Shown piece after piece: positions 16,362 to 24,787 of a stretch of 64,000 nucleotides of DNA. The number at the start of each line of letters is the position of its first letter. The stretch's first letter is position 1. The stretch is taken from assembly GCF_024347295.1 (NCBI RefSeq), contig NZ_AP025459.1, positions 372,001 through 436,000 of the forward strand. Direction: 5' to 3'. A model generated the notes under the pieces. The model was not told where the DNA came from. It made no database searches and saw only the letters and a list, made by a program, of their open reading frames with translations. A program made the position numbers and the translations under genes. This DNA is from Vibrio artabrorum (GTDB taxonomy: Bacteria; Pseudomonadota; Gammaproteobacteria; Enterobacterales; Vibrionaceae).

Positions 16362-18815
16362 ATGAAAAAAACTATATTATCCCTATTGATTTCAGGTTTA
16401 GTCGTGTCCCCAATGGTTTTAGCAATGGCTCCGAATACCGATTTAAATTTAATGCCGTATCCCCAAACTGTCGAGCTGCAAGCTGGGCAAGTTAAGGTCG
16501 ACGGTCATTTTAAGGTTTACATCAAAGGCTTTAACTCTGATCGCGTTGAGTTCACGGCAAAACGCTTTATTGATCGCCTTCAGCGTCAGACGGGTGTGCC
16601 AATTTTAAATTGGCAAGTCGATAGCGCGGATGAAGCTAACTTGATCATTGATATCGACGCGGCGCCAAAGTCTGAAGTACAGAACATCGACTCTGTAGAG
16701 TCCTACAAAATTACCACTCAGGGTGAACAAATTACGCTGAGCGCACCAAGCCCATACGGCGCTATTCACGGCATAGAAACCCTTTTACAGCTCGTTGAAA
16801 CGACGGCGACTGGCTACCATATTCCTGCCGTAACCATTGTCGATCAGCCTCGTTTTCGCTGGCGTGGTGTTTCTTACGATACTTCACGTCACTTCATTAA
16901 ATTTGATGTGTTGATTCGTCAGTTAGATGCGATGGCGTCGGCGAAGATGAACGTGTTCCATTGGCACTTCTGGGACGATCAAGGCATTCGCATTCAAACT
17001 GAATCATGGCCACGTTTGTGGTCTGAAACCGCCGATGGTAACTACTACACTAAAGACCAAGTACGCTATTTAGTGGAATATGCGCGCAATCTCGGTATTC
17101 GTGTGATACCAGAGGTCTCTTTGCCGGGTCATTCCTCTGCTGTTGCTCATGCTTATCCACGTTTGATGTCTGGTGCTGAGGGCCAAAGTTATGACCAAGA
17201 GCGTGGTTGGGGGGTGTTTGAACCATTAATGGATCCACTGAACCCAGAGCTCTATGAAATGCTGGGTGATGTGTTTGATGAACTGACTGAGTTGTTCCCG
17301 GATGAGTACTTTCACATTGGTGGCGATGAGCCGAATTATTCGCAGTGGAAAAACAGCGAAAGGCATCAGCGGTTCATTGAAGAAAATAACATTGATGGCG
17401 AGCGTGGTTTACAGTCCTACCTCAATGTGAAAGTTGAGAAGATGCTCGAAGCGCGCGGAAAGAAAATGACGGGTTGGGATGAGATTTGGCATAAAGATTT
17501 GCCAACATCTATCGTGATTCAAAGTTGGCAAGGGCATGACAGTATCGGCCGTGCGGCGAAAGAGGGCTATCCAGGGATTTTGTCTACAGGCTACTACCTA
17601 GACCAACCTCAGCCGACGAGCTATCACTATCGCAATGATCCGATGCCAAGCGGTATTACGGTCGACGATAAGCTGCACAATGGTGAGACATTTGTGACTT
17701 ACCAATGGCAAATGCCTCGTTCTAAAGGCAGTCCGCGTAAGGGAACACTTACTATCATTGAGGCAAAAGATGGCACTTTTCGCGCGTTCAGTGATTACAA
17801 TGGCAAGTCTCGAGAAGAGATTTACATTCTTGATTATGTGCCGGGTAAAACCTTTATTGGTCACTTCGATAACTTCATGTCGTACACCGAGTTCAACCTA
17901 AACCTGAATCCTAAGGGTTTTGCTGAAGGCAGTTACCAATTGATCGGTAATGTGCGTTGGCCAACCACAGGAGAAGTGATTGCGAGCAGTGATATCAAAG
18001 GCGGTGTCATTCCAGAGCCGAATGGCGGTTATCCTGCTGAACTGACCGATAAAGAAAAAGAGCTGATTTTAGGTGGCGAGATCACTATGTGGCTCGAGAA
18101 CAAAGACAGCGACACCGTCGAAAATTACCTATGGCCGCGTAGCTACGCGATTGCAGAGCGCTTCTGGTCTGATGCGCAATTGACGGACGAGCGTAGCATG
18201 TATAAGCGCATGAAGGTGATGGACACCTGGTCTGAAGTGTCGGTTGGGCTGCGCCATCATGCGGACGCCGATATGCTATTAAAACGCATTGCGAAAGGGC
18301 AAGATATTCATAACCTGCGTGTGCTCGCGAAATACACTGAGCCTGCACAGTACTATGCGCGCAACTGGGAGAAGTGGAACTCGACCGATCCTAAAGGGAC
18401 TTTATATAGCCAATACGAGCGCTTAAATCGCTTCGTTGATGCCTTGCCCGTTGAAAGCTATGCCGTTTATGAGATGCAAGATTTGGTGAATGAATTCGCG
18501 ACCGGTAACCAACAAGCGCTTAATAAGCTGACTCAGCATTATCAACAAGTAAAATCGGCCGCCCTTGAAGCTAAAACCGTTTTCGCTGGCAATGTGTCTT
18601 CAGTTGATACCGTGGTTGTTGCACAAAAAACCATTGAAGTCGCAGATTTGGCGTTAACCTTGATTGCTAAAGCACAAGCGGGAGAAAAAATTCGAGCATC
18701 AGAGGTGAATGCCTACCAAGCGATGCTGTCTGACTCTGCGAAGATCTACGACGAGTCGATCATCGCGATTGTTCGCCCTACAGAGTTGTTGCTGAAGCGG
18801 CTTGGTGATGAATAA
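16362..18815 (+). CDS. Exported beta-N-acetylhexosaminidase, GH20, with a large internal insertion
   Basis: An 817-residue glycoside hydrolase family 20 enzyme removing terminal GlcNAc/GalNAc. Residues 1-21 form a signal peptide (MKKTILSLLISGLVVSPMVLA). An N-terminal GH20b domain spans about residues 28-155. The (beta/alpha)8 catalytic domain carries NVFHWHFWDDQGIRI near 195 and the Asp-Glu pair in FHIGGDEPNYSQW near 325. Normal GH20 text runs to GYYLDQ near 410 and resumes at LILGGEITMWLE near 567, so about 150 residues are inserted in between. The C-terminal 150 residues are helical. Periplasmic or surface location is likely. It is the last gene of the D-amino-acid island, which hints at amino-sugar or peptidoglycan-derived substrates. 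Confidence 0.9.
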   Translation: MKKTILSLLISGLVVSPMVLAMAPNTDLNLMPYPQTVELQAGQVKVDGHFKVYIKGFNSDRVEFTAKRFIDRLQRQTGVPILNWQVDSADEANLIIDIDAAPKSEVQNIDSVESYKITTQGEQITLSAPSPYGAIHGIETLLQLVETTATGYHIPAVTIVDQPRFRWRGVSYDTSRHFIKFDVLIRQLDAMASAKMNVFHWHFWDDQGIRIQTESWPRLWSETADGNYYTKDQVRYLVEYARNLGIRVIPEVSLPGHSSAVAHAYPRLMSGAEGQSYDQERGWGVFEPLMDPLNPELYEMLGDVFDELTELFPDEYFHIGGDEPNYSQWKNSERHQRFIEENNIDGERGLQSYLNVKVEKMLEARGKKMTGWDEIWHKDLPTSIVIQSWQGHDSIGRAAKEGYPGILSTGYYLDQPQPTSYHYRNDPMPSGITVDDKLHNGETFVTYQWQMPRSKGSPRKGTLTIIEAKDGTFRAFSDYNGKSREEIYILDYVPGKTFIGHFDNFMSYTEFNLNLNPKGFAEGSYQLIGNVRWPTTGEVIASSDIKGGVIPEPNGGYPAELTDKEKELILGGEITMWLENKDSDTVENYLWPRSYAIAERFWSDAQLTDERSMYKRMKVMDTWSEVSVGLRHHADADMLLKRIAKGQDIHNLRVLAKYTEPAQYYARNWEKWNSTDPKGTLYSQYERLNRFVDALPVESYAVYEMQDLVNEFATGNQQALNKLTQHYQQVKSAALEAKTVFAGNVSSVDTVVVAQKTIEVADLALTLIAKAQAGEKIRASEVNAYQAMLSDSAKIYDESIIAIVRPTELLLKRLGDE

Positions 18816-18874
18816 GGGAACCGTTGAGTGTATGAAAGCTAGCTAGATAATAAGTTACGCGCCAACAATAAATG

Positions 18875-18900
18875 AAAACCGCCAGATATCGGCGGTTTTT
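18875..18900 (+). terminator. Terminator of the GH20 gene
   Basis: The stem aaaaccgcc / ggcggtttt has a 7-base loop and ends in Ts, 60 bp after the stop codon. Confidence 0.85.
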
Positions 18901-19059
18901 AGTCTCTGGTATCCGTTCATATTTTAAAAAAAGTATAGGTTGTTTCGAACTATCCAAATGATACAGAGCAAGCGTGAAAGTCATAATCTTAAGCTGGGTT
19001 GCTGCAATCTGCCTGTATGTCTTGGTTTATCATGGATACAGATGGGCGTTGGCGGCTAA

Positions 19060-19335
19060 TTACTGTTTTTTACCGCCAACTTGAACATAGTCGATACCGA
19101 TAATACGGTTCATGATTCCCATTACAGAGCTCGTATCAGAGTTTGTTGAGTGAATTGTATCAACGGTCGCCCCTTCTGGCACTAATGCCATTACACGATC
19201 TTGGGTGTTCCCCGGAACTTGAAAACCGACAATGTTAAAACTCTCAGCATGCGCTGTGTAAACGTCTTCGTTGTGGCTAATGCCTGAACAACCTGCAAGT
19301 GAGATAACGCCTAAAACACATAATAACTTTTTCAT
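19060..19335 (-). CDS. Small predicted lipoprotein
   Basis: A 91-residue protein with a lipoprotein signal: MKKLLCVLGVISLAGCSG, lipobox LAGC, Cys at 16. The mature part contains FQVPGNTQDRVMALVPEGATVDTIHSTNSDTSS and ends IDYVQVGGKKQ. It looks like the small TRL-type or BhsA-like envelope lipoproteins, but I do not recognise it firmly. The residue after the Cys is Ser, so outer-membrane sorting is expected. It lies 200 bp beyond the sensor-kinase gene on the same strand and could be read through from it. Confidence 0.75.
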   Translation of the reverse strand: MKKLLCVLGVISLAGCSGISHNEDVYTAHAESFNIVGFQVPGNTQDRVMALVPEGATVDTIHSTNSDTSSVMGIMNRIIGIDYVQVGGKKQ

Positions 19336-19536
19336 AAAAATACCTTAAGAATGATGAGAGTGTCGATATCAAGCGAATGGCGGAAATGGCTAACAAAGTG
19401 AGAGTTAACGAATCATCCGCCGAGCATTCATAACAAGCCATAAACGACAGTGCCATGTTTATCTAGACTCTAAAAGTAGATTGGGAGACAGCATCTCCCG
19501 ACCGATGTTGAACATTATTCCAGAGGTGTTTTGTGG

Positions 19537-20862
19537 TTACTGTATGGGTTTGTCAGCTGAATCTTTACATAGTGGAAAGGTCATCGTGAATACGGCCCCT
19601 TTGAGTGTGTGGCTTTGTCCAACCTCTACCGTTGCACCGTGTTGTGCGCAGATTTTGTCTACGATAGAAAGGCCCAAACCATGACCACTTTTGGCCTTAT
19701 TACGCGCTTTGTCACCAACATAAAAGGGGTCGAACAGGCGAGCTTGGTGTTCTTGTGCCACGCCATCACCATCATCGTGCACCGCTATATATATCTGATC
19801 ACGATGCAAGGTTGCTACAATCGACACCTGTGAACGAGCGAATTTCATCGCGTTACGTACTAGGTTATTTAAGGCGCGGTTAAGCAGCGTTTCATCAGCC
19901 GATATTAAAATTGCGCGAGGTGGTTCTGGTAGTGATAGCTCTATGTTGAGCTCTGTGTCTTTGTTCCAGCGTGCCATCGAGTGCTCAAGAAAGTCTCTTA
20001 CCTCTAAGGGCTGCTGTCGGTTTGCGAGGTCAATGCTATCAAGTTTGGCGTAACACAACAGTTCGTCGACCATCTTTTCCATCTCTTCCGTATCTTCCAC
20101 AATACTTTCAACGGTGTCTTGTTGCGACTCATTAAGCGGTGTGTCTTTGAGCATTTCAGCTTGCCATTGGATGCGAAATATAGGGGTACGTAATTCATGA
20201 GCGACCGCATTGGTGAGTGAGCGATTGCTCTCAACTAAGTGATGAATTCTGTCGGCCATCAGGTTGAAGGATTTGTTGAGAGACCCGATAGCACTGCCGC
20301 CTGATGTCTCAGCTCTCGAAGAGAGGACCCCTTCAGCGAAGCGCAGTGTGACAGTTTCGAGCTTTTTAACTCGACGAAAAATAATCACGAGATGGCCCAC
20401 GCCGTAAATAATAAAACTGGCTAAGAAGAATGCCCAGATAAGGTTATCTTCAAGCTCTATCTTCTGTCGAACCAGTGTTTCGTCATTGGGGAGGTAGTGA
20501 TAGATGTTATTGCTGTTAGATAAGCGAAACCAGAGGTTTCGATTTTCATCATGAAAGATAAAGCAAGTCGGATGACTGCTGAAGAATTCAGAAACTGGAG
20601 TCGGTATTTTATCATTCGGGCTGAAAGTCTCCAATGTATTAAGAGTCGTGTCAACGAACTGAGCCATTGCTTGATGAGCTGCTTCAAGCCCTTGATTTTT
20701 AGAGATGTTCTCTATGAGTTGTTGATGAGCCGTCGCTTCGTAATCTTGCAACACATATTCATAGTCCGTATTGAGTTGATAAACAGTAATCTGGTAGGCT
20801 GCAAGTCCAGTAATAAAGCAGAGTAATAAGCCTAGTAGGGACTCTAAATAGATACGTCGCAT
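19537..20862 (-). CDS. Sensor histidine kinase, RstB-like
   Basis: A 441-residue membrane kinase. One helix near residues 5-27 and a second near 145-165 enclose a periplasmic sensor of about 115 residues. A HAMP linker and a HisKA domain follow, with phospho-acceptor His in NAVAHELRTPIFRI near 238. The ATP-binding domain has the N-box NNLVRNAMKFA, G1 HDDGDGV and G2 KSGHGLGLSIV. The architecture and the MADRIHHLVESNRSLTN-like linker resemble RstB. Translation starts at the ATG at 20862 (gagag upstream); a GTG two codons earlier is possible. It is cotranscribed after its response regulator with a 30-bp gap. The signal sensed is unknown. Confidence 0.88.
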   Translation of the reverse strand: MRRIYLESLLGLLLCFITGLAAYQITVYQLNTDYEYVLQDYEATAHQQLIENISKNQGLEAAHQAMAQFVDTTLNTLETFSPNDKIPTPVSEFFSSHPTCFIFHDENRNLWFRLSNSNNIYHYLPNDETLVRQKIELEDNLIWAFFLASFIIYGVGHLVIIFRRVKKLETVTLRFAEGVLSSRAETSGGSAIGSLNKSFNLMADRIHHLVESNRSLTNAVAHELRTPIFRIQWQAEMLKDTPLNESQQDTVESIVEDTEEMEKMVDELLCYAKLDSIDLANRQQPLEVRDFLEHSMARWNKDTELNIELSLPEPPRAILISADETLLNRALNNLVRNAMKFARSQVSIVATLHRDQIYIAVHDDGDGVAQEHQARLFDPFYVGDKARNKAKSGHGLGLSIVDKICAQHGATVEVGQSHTLKGAVFTMTFPLCKDSADKPIQ

Positions 20863-20898
20863 AATCACTCTCTTTCATTACGCTCGTATTGAGCGAGG

Positions 20899-21603
20899 TT
20901 AATGCCATGCGGTTGAAACAAATAAGTAACCTTTGCTACGAATCGTCTGAATTTTCTCTGCCGGCGTACTATCATCGCCAAGTATTTTCCTTAGGCGTAC
21001 GACTTTATTGTCTATTGTTCGGTCGATACCGTCATACTCAATACCACGCAGTGTTTGAGTCAAATAGTCACGTGATAACGGAGTGTCTGGGTTACTTGCT
21101 AATAGCCAAAGCAGGTCAAATTCACTGTCAGTCACTGATAAAATGGTACCTGAAAGCTCACATTTCTTGTAGGTGTTTCTCAAAACCAGTTTGCCAAAAT
21201 GAAGAGTGTCTGAGTCGTCGACTGAAGTCGTCTCAGTGTCTTGGCGGCGTAATAGCGAGCGAACTCTGGCCAGCAGAACTCTTGGCTTGATTGGTTTGGT
21301 AACATAGTCATCAGCGCCTGTCTCTAAACCTGCGACATGGTCAAAATCATCATCGCTGGCGGTGAGCATCAAGATTTTACCTTTGAAGTGGGTACGCGTC
21401 TGTCGGCAAATTGTCAGTCCATCAGTGACAGGGAGCATTAAATCCAGCAGTACGATATCGGGCTGTTCCGCGAGAATAGTTTGAGTGGCATTACTGCCAT
21501 CATCTAGGGCCAAAACATCAAAATTTTGAATGACAAAGTAGTCTTGCAACATTTTCTGAAGCTTTCGGTCGTCTTCAACGATGATCATTTTAGGTTTTGT
21601 CAT
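20899..21603 (-). CDS. OmpR-family response regulator, RstA-like
   Basis: A 234-residue regulator with an N-terminal receiver domain (IIVEDDRKL acidic pair, phospho-Asp in PDIVLLDLMLP near 52, Lys in DDYVTKPIKPR near 103) and a C-terminal winged-helix DNA-binding domain. The ending GIEYDGIDRTIDNKVVRLRKIL and SKGYLFVSTAWH matches remembered RstA C-termini closely. I use the ATG at 21603 so that the receiver starts at once; an upstream in-frame start at 21696 adds 31 non-conserved residues. It is first in a two-gene operon with the kinase at 19537. Targets are unknown. The name is not assigned because rstA also means a phage gene in Vibrio. Confidence 0.88.
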   Translation of the reverse strand: MTKPKMIIVEDDRKLQKMLQDYFVIQNFDVLALDDGSNATQTILAEQPDIVLLDLMLPVTDGLTICRQTRTHFKGKILMLTASDDDFDHVAGLETGADDYVTKPIKPRVLLARVRSLLRRQDTETTSVDDSDTLHFGKLVLRNTYKKCELSGTILSVTDSEFDLLWLLASNPDTPLSRDYLTQTLRGIEYDGIDRTIDNKVVRLRKILGDDSTPAEKIQTIRSKGYLFVSTAWH

Positions 21604-22313
21604 TCCATTATCAGCCTTATCGTGCGTTTCACTTATTGAGATTACGTGAGGGAGCACTATTGAGTGGTTAGCTATTATGACATATCCCATTTGCATGCTT
21701 CACGTAAATGATTAAATACTTTCTACGCCAGTTCAATGATGATTTTACATGAATGGGAGAATAAAAAAACAACGTTCAGAAAGCCCGTACATACTATTAT
21801 ATTCTATTATATTCCCACAGCGGATAGATCAAATGCTTATAAATACGGCTTCATTACACGTATTGAGTAGCTTAGGCTCAGGTTAATATTTGATATGATA
21901 TTGGCAGGTTGGTGATGACTTTGTTGTAGCCAACCTTTTTTCATTCCGTGATTTGATGCAGACAGTCCCAACCCTCGCGTATCTGATTCTAACTCGAGTC
22001 ATATTCGGGTTTGCTATTGTTCCTGGCGTAATCTCGACCATTATTTACCGACAACATCTCGCTTTTTCTTACCTTATTCGCTACTTTAAGACTGAATATC
22101 GCTACTCATTGTACAAAAGTGTTGCCATGCGCAAATTCAGAAGCATATAAAAGATTGAGAATAGTATGAACATCAGTACAATGCGGAAAAATCAATGAAG
22201 TAATTTCTCAATTTACAGTGTAATTCGAGTACACCTGATGTAAATAATCAGGACATTTCATCGCTTCGACGCTGTAAAGCCATTCACCGTATATTAGTAC
22301 AAAGGTCTGTATC
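21604..22313. other. 710-bp intergenic region with an orphan terminator
   Basis: No convincing protein gene. It contains the promoter of the two-component operon (left), a free-standing plus-strand terminator at 21906-21941 that no known gene uses, and the promoter of the MarR gene (right). An unannotated plus-strand transcript ending near 21941 is possible. Confidence 0.45.
21906..21941 (+). terminator. Orphan rho-independent terminator
   Basis: The stem aggttgg / ccaacct is followed directly by six Ts on the plus strand. The genes upstream are on the other strand, so it may end a small RNA. Confidence 0.6.
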
Positions 22314-22796
22314 TTGGACAAACATGACGAAATCCTGGTCGCTATTCGCCAAATTATTCGCGCTATCGATTTACACTCGAAAAAGTTGAGTAAAGAGTAT
22401 GGTTTGACTGGCCCTCAATTAATTTTAATGAGAGCAATCCAAGAGATGGGTAATGTGACGATCAAAGAGTTGTCTAATCAAACTAATGTAAGCCAAGCGA
22501 CCACGACGACCATCATCGATCGTCTAGAGTTAAATGGCTATGTACAACGAGTACGCAGTGAGTCAGATCGACGCAAAGTACATGCAAATTTGACTGAAAA
22601 AGGCCAAGAGTTGTTGAGTCATGCGCCACCACCGTTGCAAGATAACTTCGTGAAAAAATTTCAAAACCTTGAGCCGTGGGAGCAAAGCCTACTGCTCTCT
22701 TCAATGCAACGTGTGTCATCAATGATGAATGCGGAAGACATTGATGCCGCGCCAGTTCTTCAGCTTGAAGGGATTGCCAACGTTGCTAAGAACTAA
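22314..22796 (+). CDS. MarR-family regulator, CosR-like
   Basis: A 160-residue winged-helix MarR protein. It begins MDKHDEILVAIRQIIRAIDLHSKKLSKEYGLTGPQ and has the recognition region VSQATTTTIIDRLELNGYVQRVRSESDRRKVHANLTEKG, the classic MarR HTH-wing. The N-terminus resembles CosR of V. cholerae, the MarR-type repressor of compatible-solute genes (ectABC, opuD), as I remember it. No such target is adjacent here, so the assignment rests on sequence only. The likely start codon is TTG at 22314, preceded by AAAGG; no nearer ATG restores the conserved N-terminus. Its own terminator follows. Confidence 0.82.
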   Translation: MDKHDEILVAIRQIIRAIDLHSKKLSKEYGLTGPQLILMRAIQEMGNVTIKELSNQTNVSQATTTTIIDRLELNGYVQRVRSESDRRKVHANLTEKGQELLSHAPPPLQDNFVKKFQNLEPWEQSLLLSSMQRVSSMMNAEDIDAAPVLQLEGIANVAKN

Positions 22797-22835
22797 CGTT
22801 TAACTGGTTCAGTTAGACAATGGTGAATGAACATT

Positions 22836-22862
22836 AAATGGTCGCATTGAGCGGCCATTTTT
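22836..22862 (+). terminator. Terminator of the MarR gene
   Basis: The 10-bp stem aaatggtcgc / gcggccattt contains one G-U pair and is followed by Ts. Confidence 0.8.
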
Positions 22863-23113
22863 GATCTCAATGACAGATAATCCTAGTTCATGCCCTCATG
22901 TATTGTATACCCTCTCAAGCTTTCACTAAGAAGCATAACTTTTTTCAAGATAGGCGCATGCTATAAAACGAAAATAACAACCTTAAAATGCTTGTTTGGT
23001 GCCTTAAAATAGCTAAATCGAGGTGATTTAAGTTGCTGTTTTTGTTGGTTTTTAATTTAGTGTTTTCTTGAGATCGTAATGATAGTCTTAGCTTAATTTC
23101 TTTAGGGGGCTAA
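22863..23113 (+). other. qnr upstream region
   Basis: AT-rich noncoding DNA with repeated ccttaaaat motifs near 22981-23012. A strong ribosome-binding site (aggggg) is found just before the qnr ATG. I see no LexA-type CTG-N10-CAG box. Confidence 0.4.
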
Positions 23114-23770
23114 ATGGACACTAATAACAGCACTTATCATCACCACAGTTTTGCTGAGCAAGACTTATCAGAGCTTACATTTACAGCCTGTACGTTTATC
23201 CGTTGTGATTTCAGACGTTCGAACTTGCGTGATACAACGTTTATTAACTGTAAGTTTATTGAACAAGGCGACATTGAGGGATGCCACTTTGATGTTGCCG
23301 ACTTACGAGATGCAAGCTTTCAGAATTGCCAGTTGGCGATGGCGAATTTCAGTAATGCGAACTGCTATGGTATTGAGCTACGTGAATGCGACTTGAAAGG
23401 GGCGAACTTTACTCGTGCTAACTTTGCTAATCAGGTAAGTAATCGAATGTATTTTTGCTCAGCGTATATTACGGGCTGTAACCTGTCTTACGCCAACTTG
23501 GAGCAAGCTTGTTTAGAGAAGTGCGAGTTGTTTGAGAACCGTTGGATAGGTACTTACCTTGGCGGCGCGTCACTGAAAGAGTCTGATCTCAGCCGGGGTG
23601 TGTTCTCAGAAGACGTATGGGGGCAATTCAGCATGCAAGGTGCTAATTTATGTCATGCTGAATTAGAGGGGTTAGATCCTCGTAAGGTCGATACATCTGG
23701 AATTAAAATTGTCGCTTGGCAGCAAGAGCAACTGCTTGAAACGATGGGAATCGTCGTGATTCCGGAGTAA
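23114..23770 (+). CDS. qnr: Chromosomal Qnr pentapeptide-repeat protein (QnrS/QnrVS type)
   Basis: A 218-residue right-handed beta-helix protein built from A(D/N)LxX pentapeptides. Such proteins bind and protect DNA gyrase and topoisomerase IV and reduce quinolone susceptibility. The text closely follows QnrS1 as I remember it: LTFTACTFIRCDFRRSNLRDTTF, the block DIEGCHFDVADLRDASF, VSNRMYFCSAYITGCNLSYAN, and the ending ATSGIKI-type loop with a C-terminal IVVIPE. Length equals QnrS. This fits the known finding that Splendidus-clade vibrios carry QnrVS chromosomal homologues. No integron, IS or attachment site is nearby, so it is an intrinsic gene. It is monocistronic with a terminator. Confidence 0.93.
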   Translation: MDTNNSTYHHHSFAEQDLSELTFTACTFIRCDFRRSNLRDTTFINCKFIEQGDIEGCHFDVADLRDASFQNCQLAMANFSNANCYGIELRECDLKGANFTRANFANQVSNRMYFCSAYITGCNLSYANLEQACLEKCELFENRWIGTYLGGASLKESDLSRGVFSEDVWGQFSMQGANLCHAELEGLDPRKVDTSGIKIVAWQQEQLLETMGIVVIPE

Positions 23771-23814
23771 CTTGTTCGTTTTTTGATTGATTACATAACG
23801 TCAATAACCAAAAC

Positions 23815-23844
23815 AAAGCCCAAAGCCAACAACTTTGGGCTTTT
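23815..23844 (+). terminator. Terminator of qnr
   Basis: The 11-bp stem aaagcccaaag / ctttgggcttt has a 7-base loop and ends in Ts, 45 bp after the stop codon. Confidence 0.9.
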
Positions 23845-24139
23845 GCATATAGGATCTCTGACGCTGAACGGAGTTATCTGATAAGCAGCATGATACTAAA
23901 GATGTTTGGTATGCGAGATGACTTGTAACTGAGTTACATTTTTAGATGGGTTGAGTTTCATACGGGATCTTGGTCACTGATTTGAGAGTGATTTATAATT
24001 AATTTGATGATTTTAAACCTAGTGCCAATCACAAATTAATCATGGTCAATATCTGTAATTAGATCTAAATCTCATTTATTGTATTTTTAATTAATCATAA
24101 AATTGAGTGGCTGATCAAATTTATGGTATTGATTTGTAG

Positions 24140-24161
24140 TTAATTATAAATTTGTAATTAA
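24140..24161. promoter_or_regulatory. AT-rich palindrome, candidate operator of the cmt/ygg operon
   Basis: Perfect 7-bp arms, ttaatta / taattaa, are separated by 8 bases, about 60 bp upstream of the predicted -35 element. A regulator site is inference. Confidence 0.3.
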
Positions 24162-24201
24162 TTTTCATTTTAAATGTGTGAGGTAGATTCTAACTTATCA
24201 T

Positions 24202-24230
24202 TTGACAGTGATATTTAGGTGATCTGTATC
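24202..24230 (+). promoter_or_regulatory. Sigma-70-type promoter with overlapping CRP-like site
   Basis: A perfect -35 TTGACA at 24202-24207 is followed after 17 bp by a weak -10, TGTATC. GGTGA-tctgta-TCTCA at 24218-24233 matches the CRP consensus at 8 of 10 positions and overlaps the -10. Located about 85 bp upstream of the PTS IIA gene. Confidence 0.45.
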
Positions 24231-24314
24231 TCATTTTGTTGCTATTTCTCTATTCACTCACTTCCATTGATAATAATCCCAACAACAACGAACCAAGAAT
24301 AACTGGGATATATT

Positions 24315-24758
24315 ATGCTTTATGACCTTATTGACCACGATTTAATTGATGTCATTAACCACTCTGAATATAAGTGGGAAGATGCAGTTAAAGAAACGAC
24401 ACGTTATTTGCAAGACAAAGGTTACGTTACCGATAACTATGCTAATGCGATCATTCAGTCAACGCATGATAATGGACCTTATTATGTTCTTTGTCCAGGC
24501 ATTGCGATGCCCCATGCTCGCCCAGAAGAAGGTGTTCTAAAGACGGGATTAGGTATCCATGTTTTTTCAACCCCAGTTGATTTCGGTTCAGAAATGGGAC
24601 CAGCGAATGTCTTATTAACATTAGCTGCAAAGGATTCAGATACACACATCGAGGTTATTCAAGCACTTAGCGAAATGCTAGTCGATGAAGAAAATATTGC
24701 CAAGCTGGCGGCTTCATCTTCAAAAGCTGACGTACTTGAAATTATTAAAAGTTACTAA
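24315..24758 (+). CDS. cmtB: PTS enzyme IIA, mannitol/fructose type (CmtB-like)
   Basis: A 147-residue cytoplasmic IIA component of the Fru/Mtl PTS family. The active-site His is in CPGIAMPHARPEEGV near residue 67. It accepts phosphate from HPr and passes it to the IIB domain of the next gene product. Usual length for the family. It heads a tightly packed six-gene operon whose content matches the E. coli cmtBA-ygg cluster, and the name is given on that basis. The sugar transported is not known for either cluster; mannitol-type is family resemblance only. Confidence 0.85.
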   Translation: MLYDLIDHDLIDVINHSEYKWEDAVKETTRYLQDKGYVTDNYANAIIQSTHDNGPYYVLCPGIAMPHARPEEGVLKTGLGIHVFSTPVDFGSEMGPANVLLTLAAKDSDTHIEVIQALSEMLVDEENIAKLAASSSKADVLEIIKSY

Positions 24759-24787
24759 GAATAACCTTTGAAAATAAGGAAGATACC

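Larger units (their letters stand above)
23845..24314. other. Long AT-rich region before the cmt/ygg operon
   Basis: 470 bp of very AT-rich noncoding DNA. It contains several inverted repeats of aattaat type and a good promoter at its right end (see separate entries). It probably carries the binding sites for the operon regulator. Confidence 0.5.

Noticed and set aside
21953..22150. 65-codon frame between the two-component operon and the MarR gene
   Set aside because: It has no ribosome-binding site, composition is not convincing and it follows a terminator directly.
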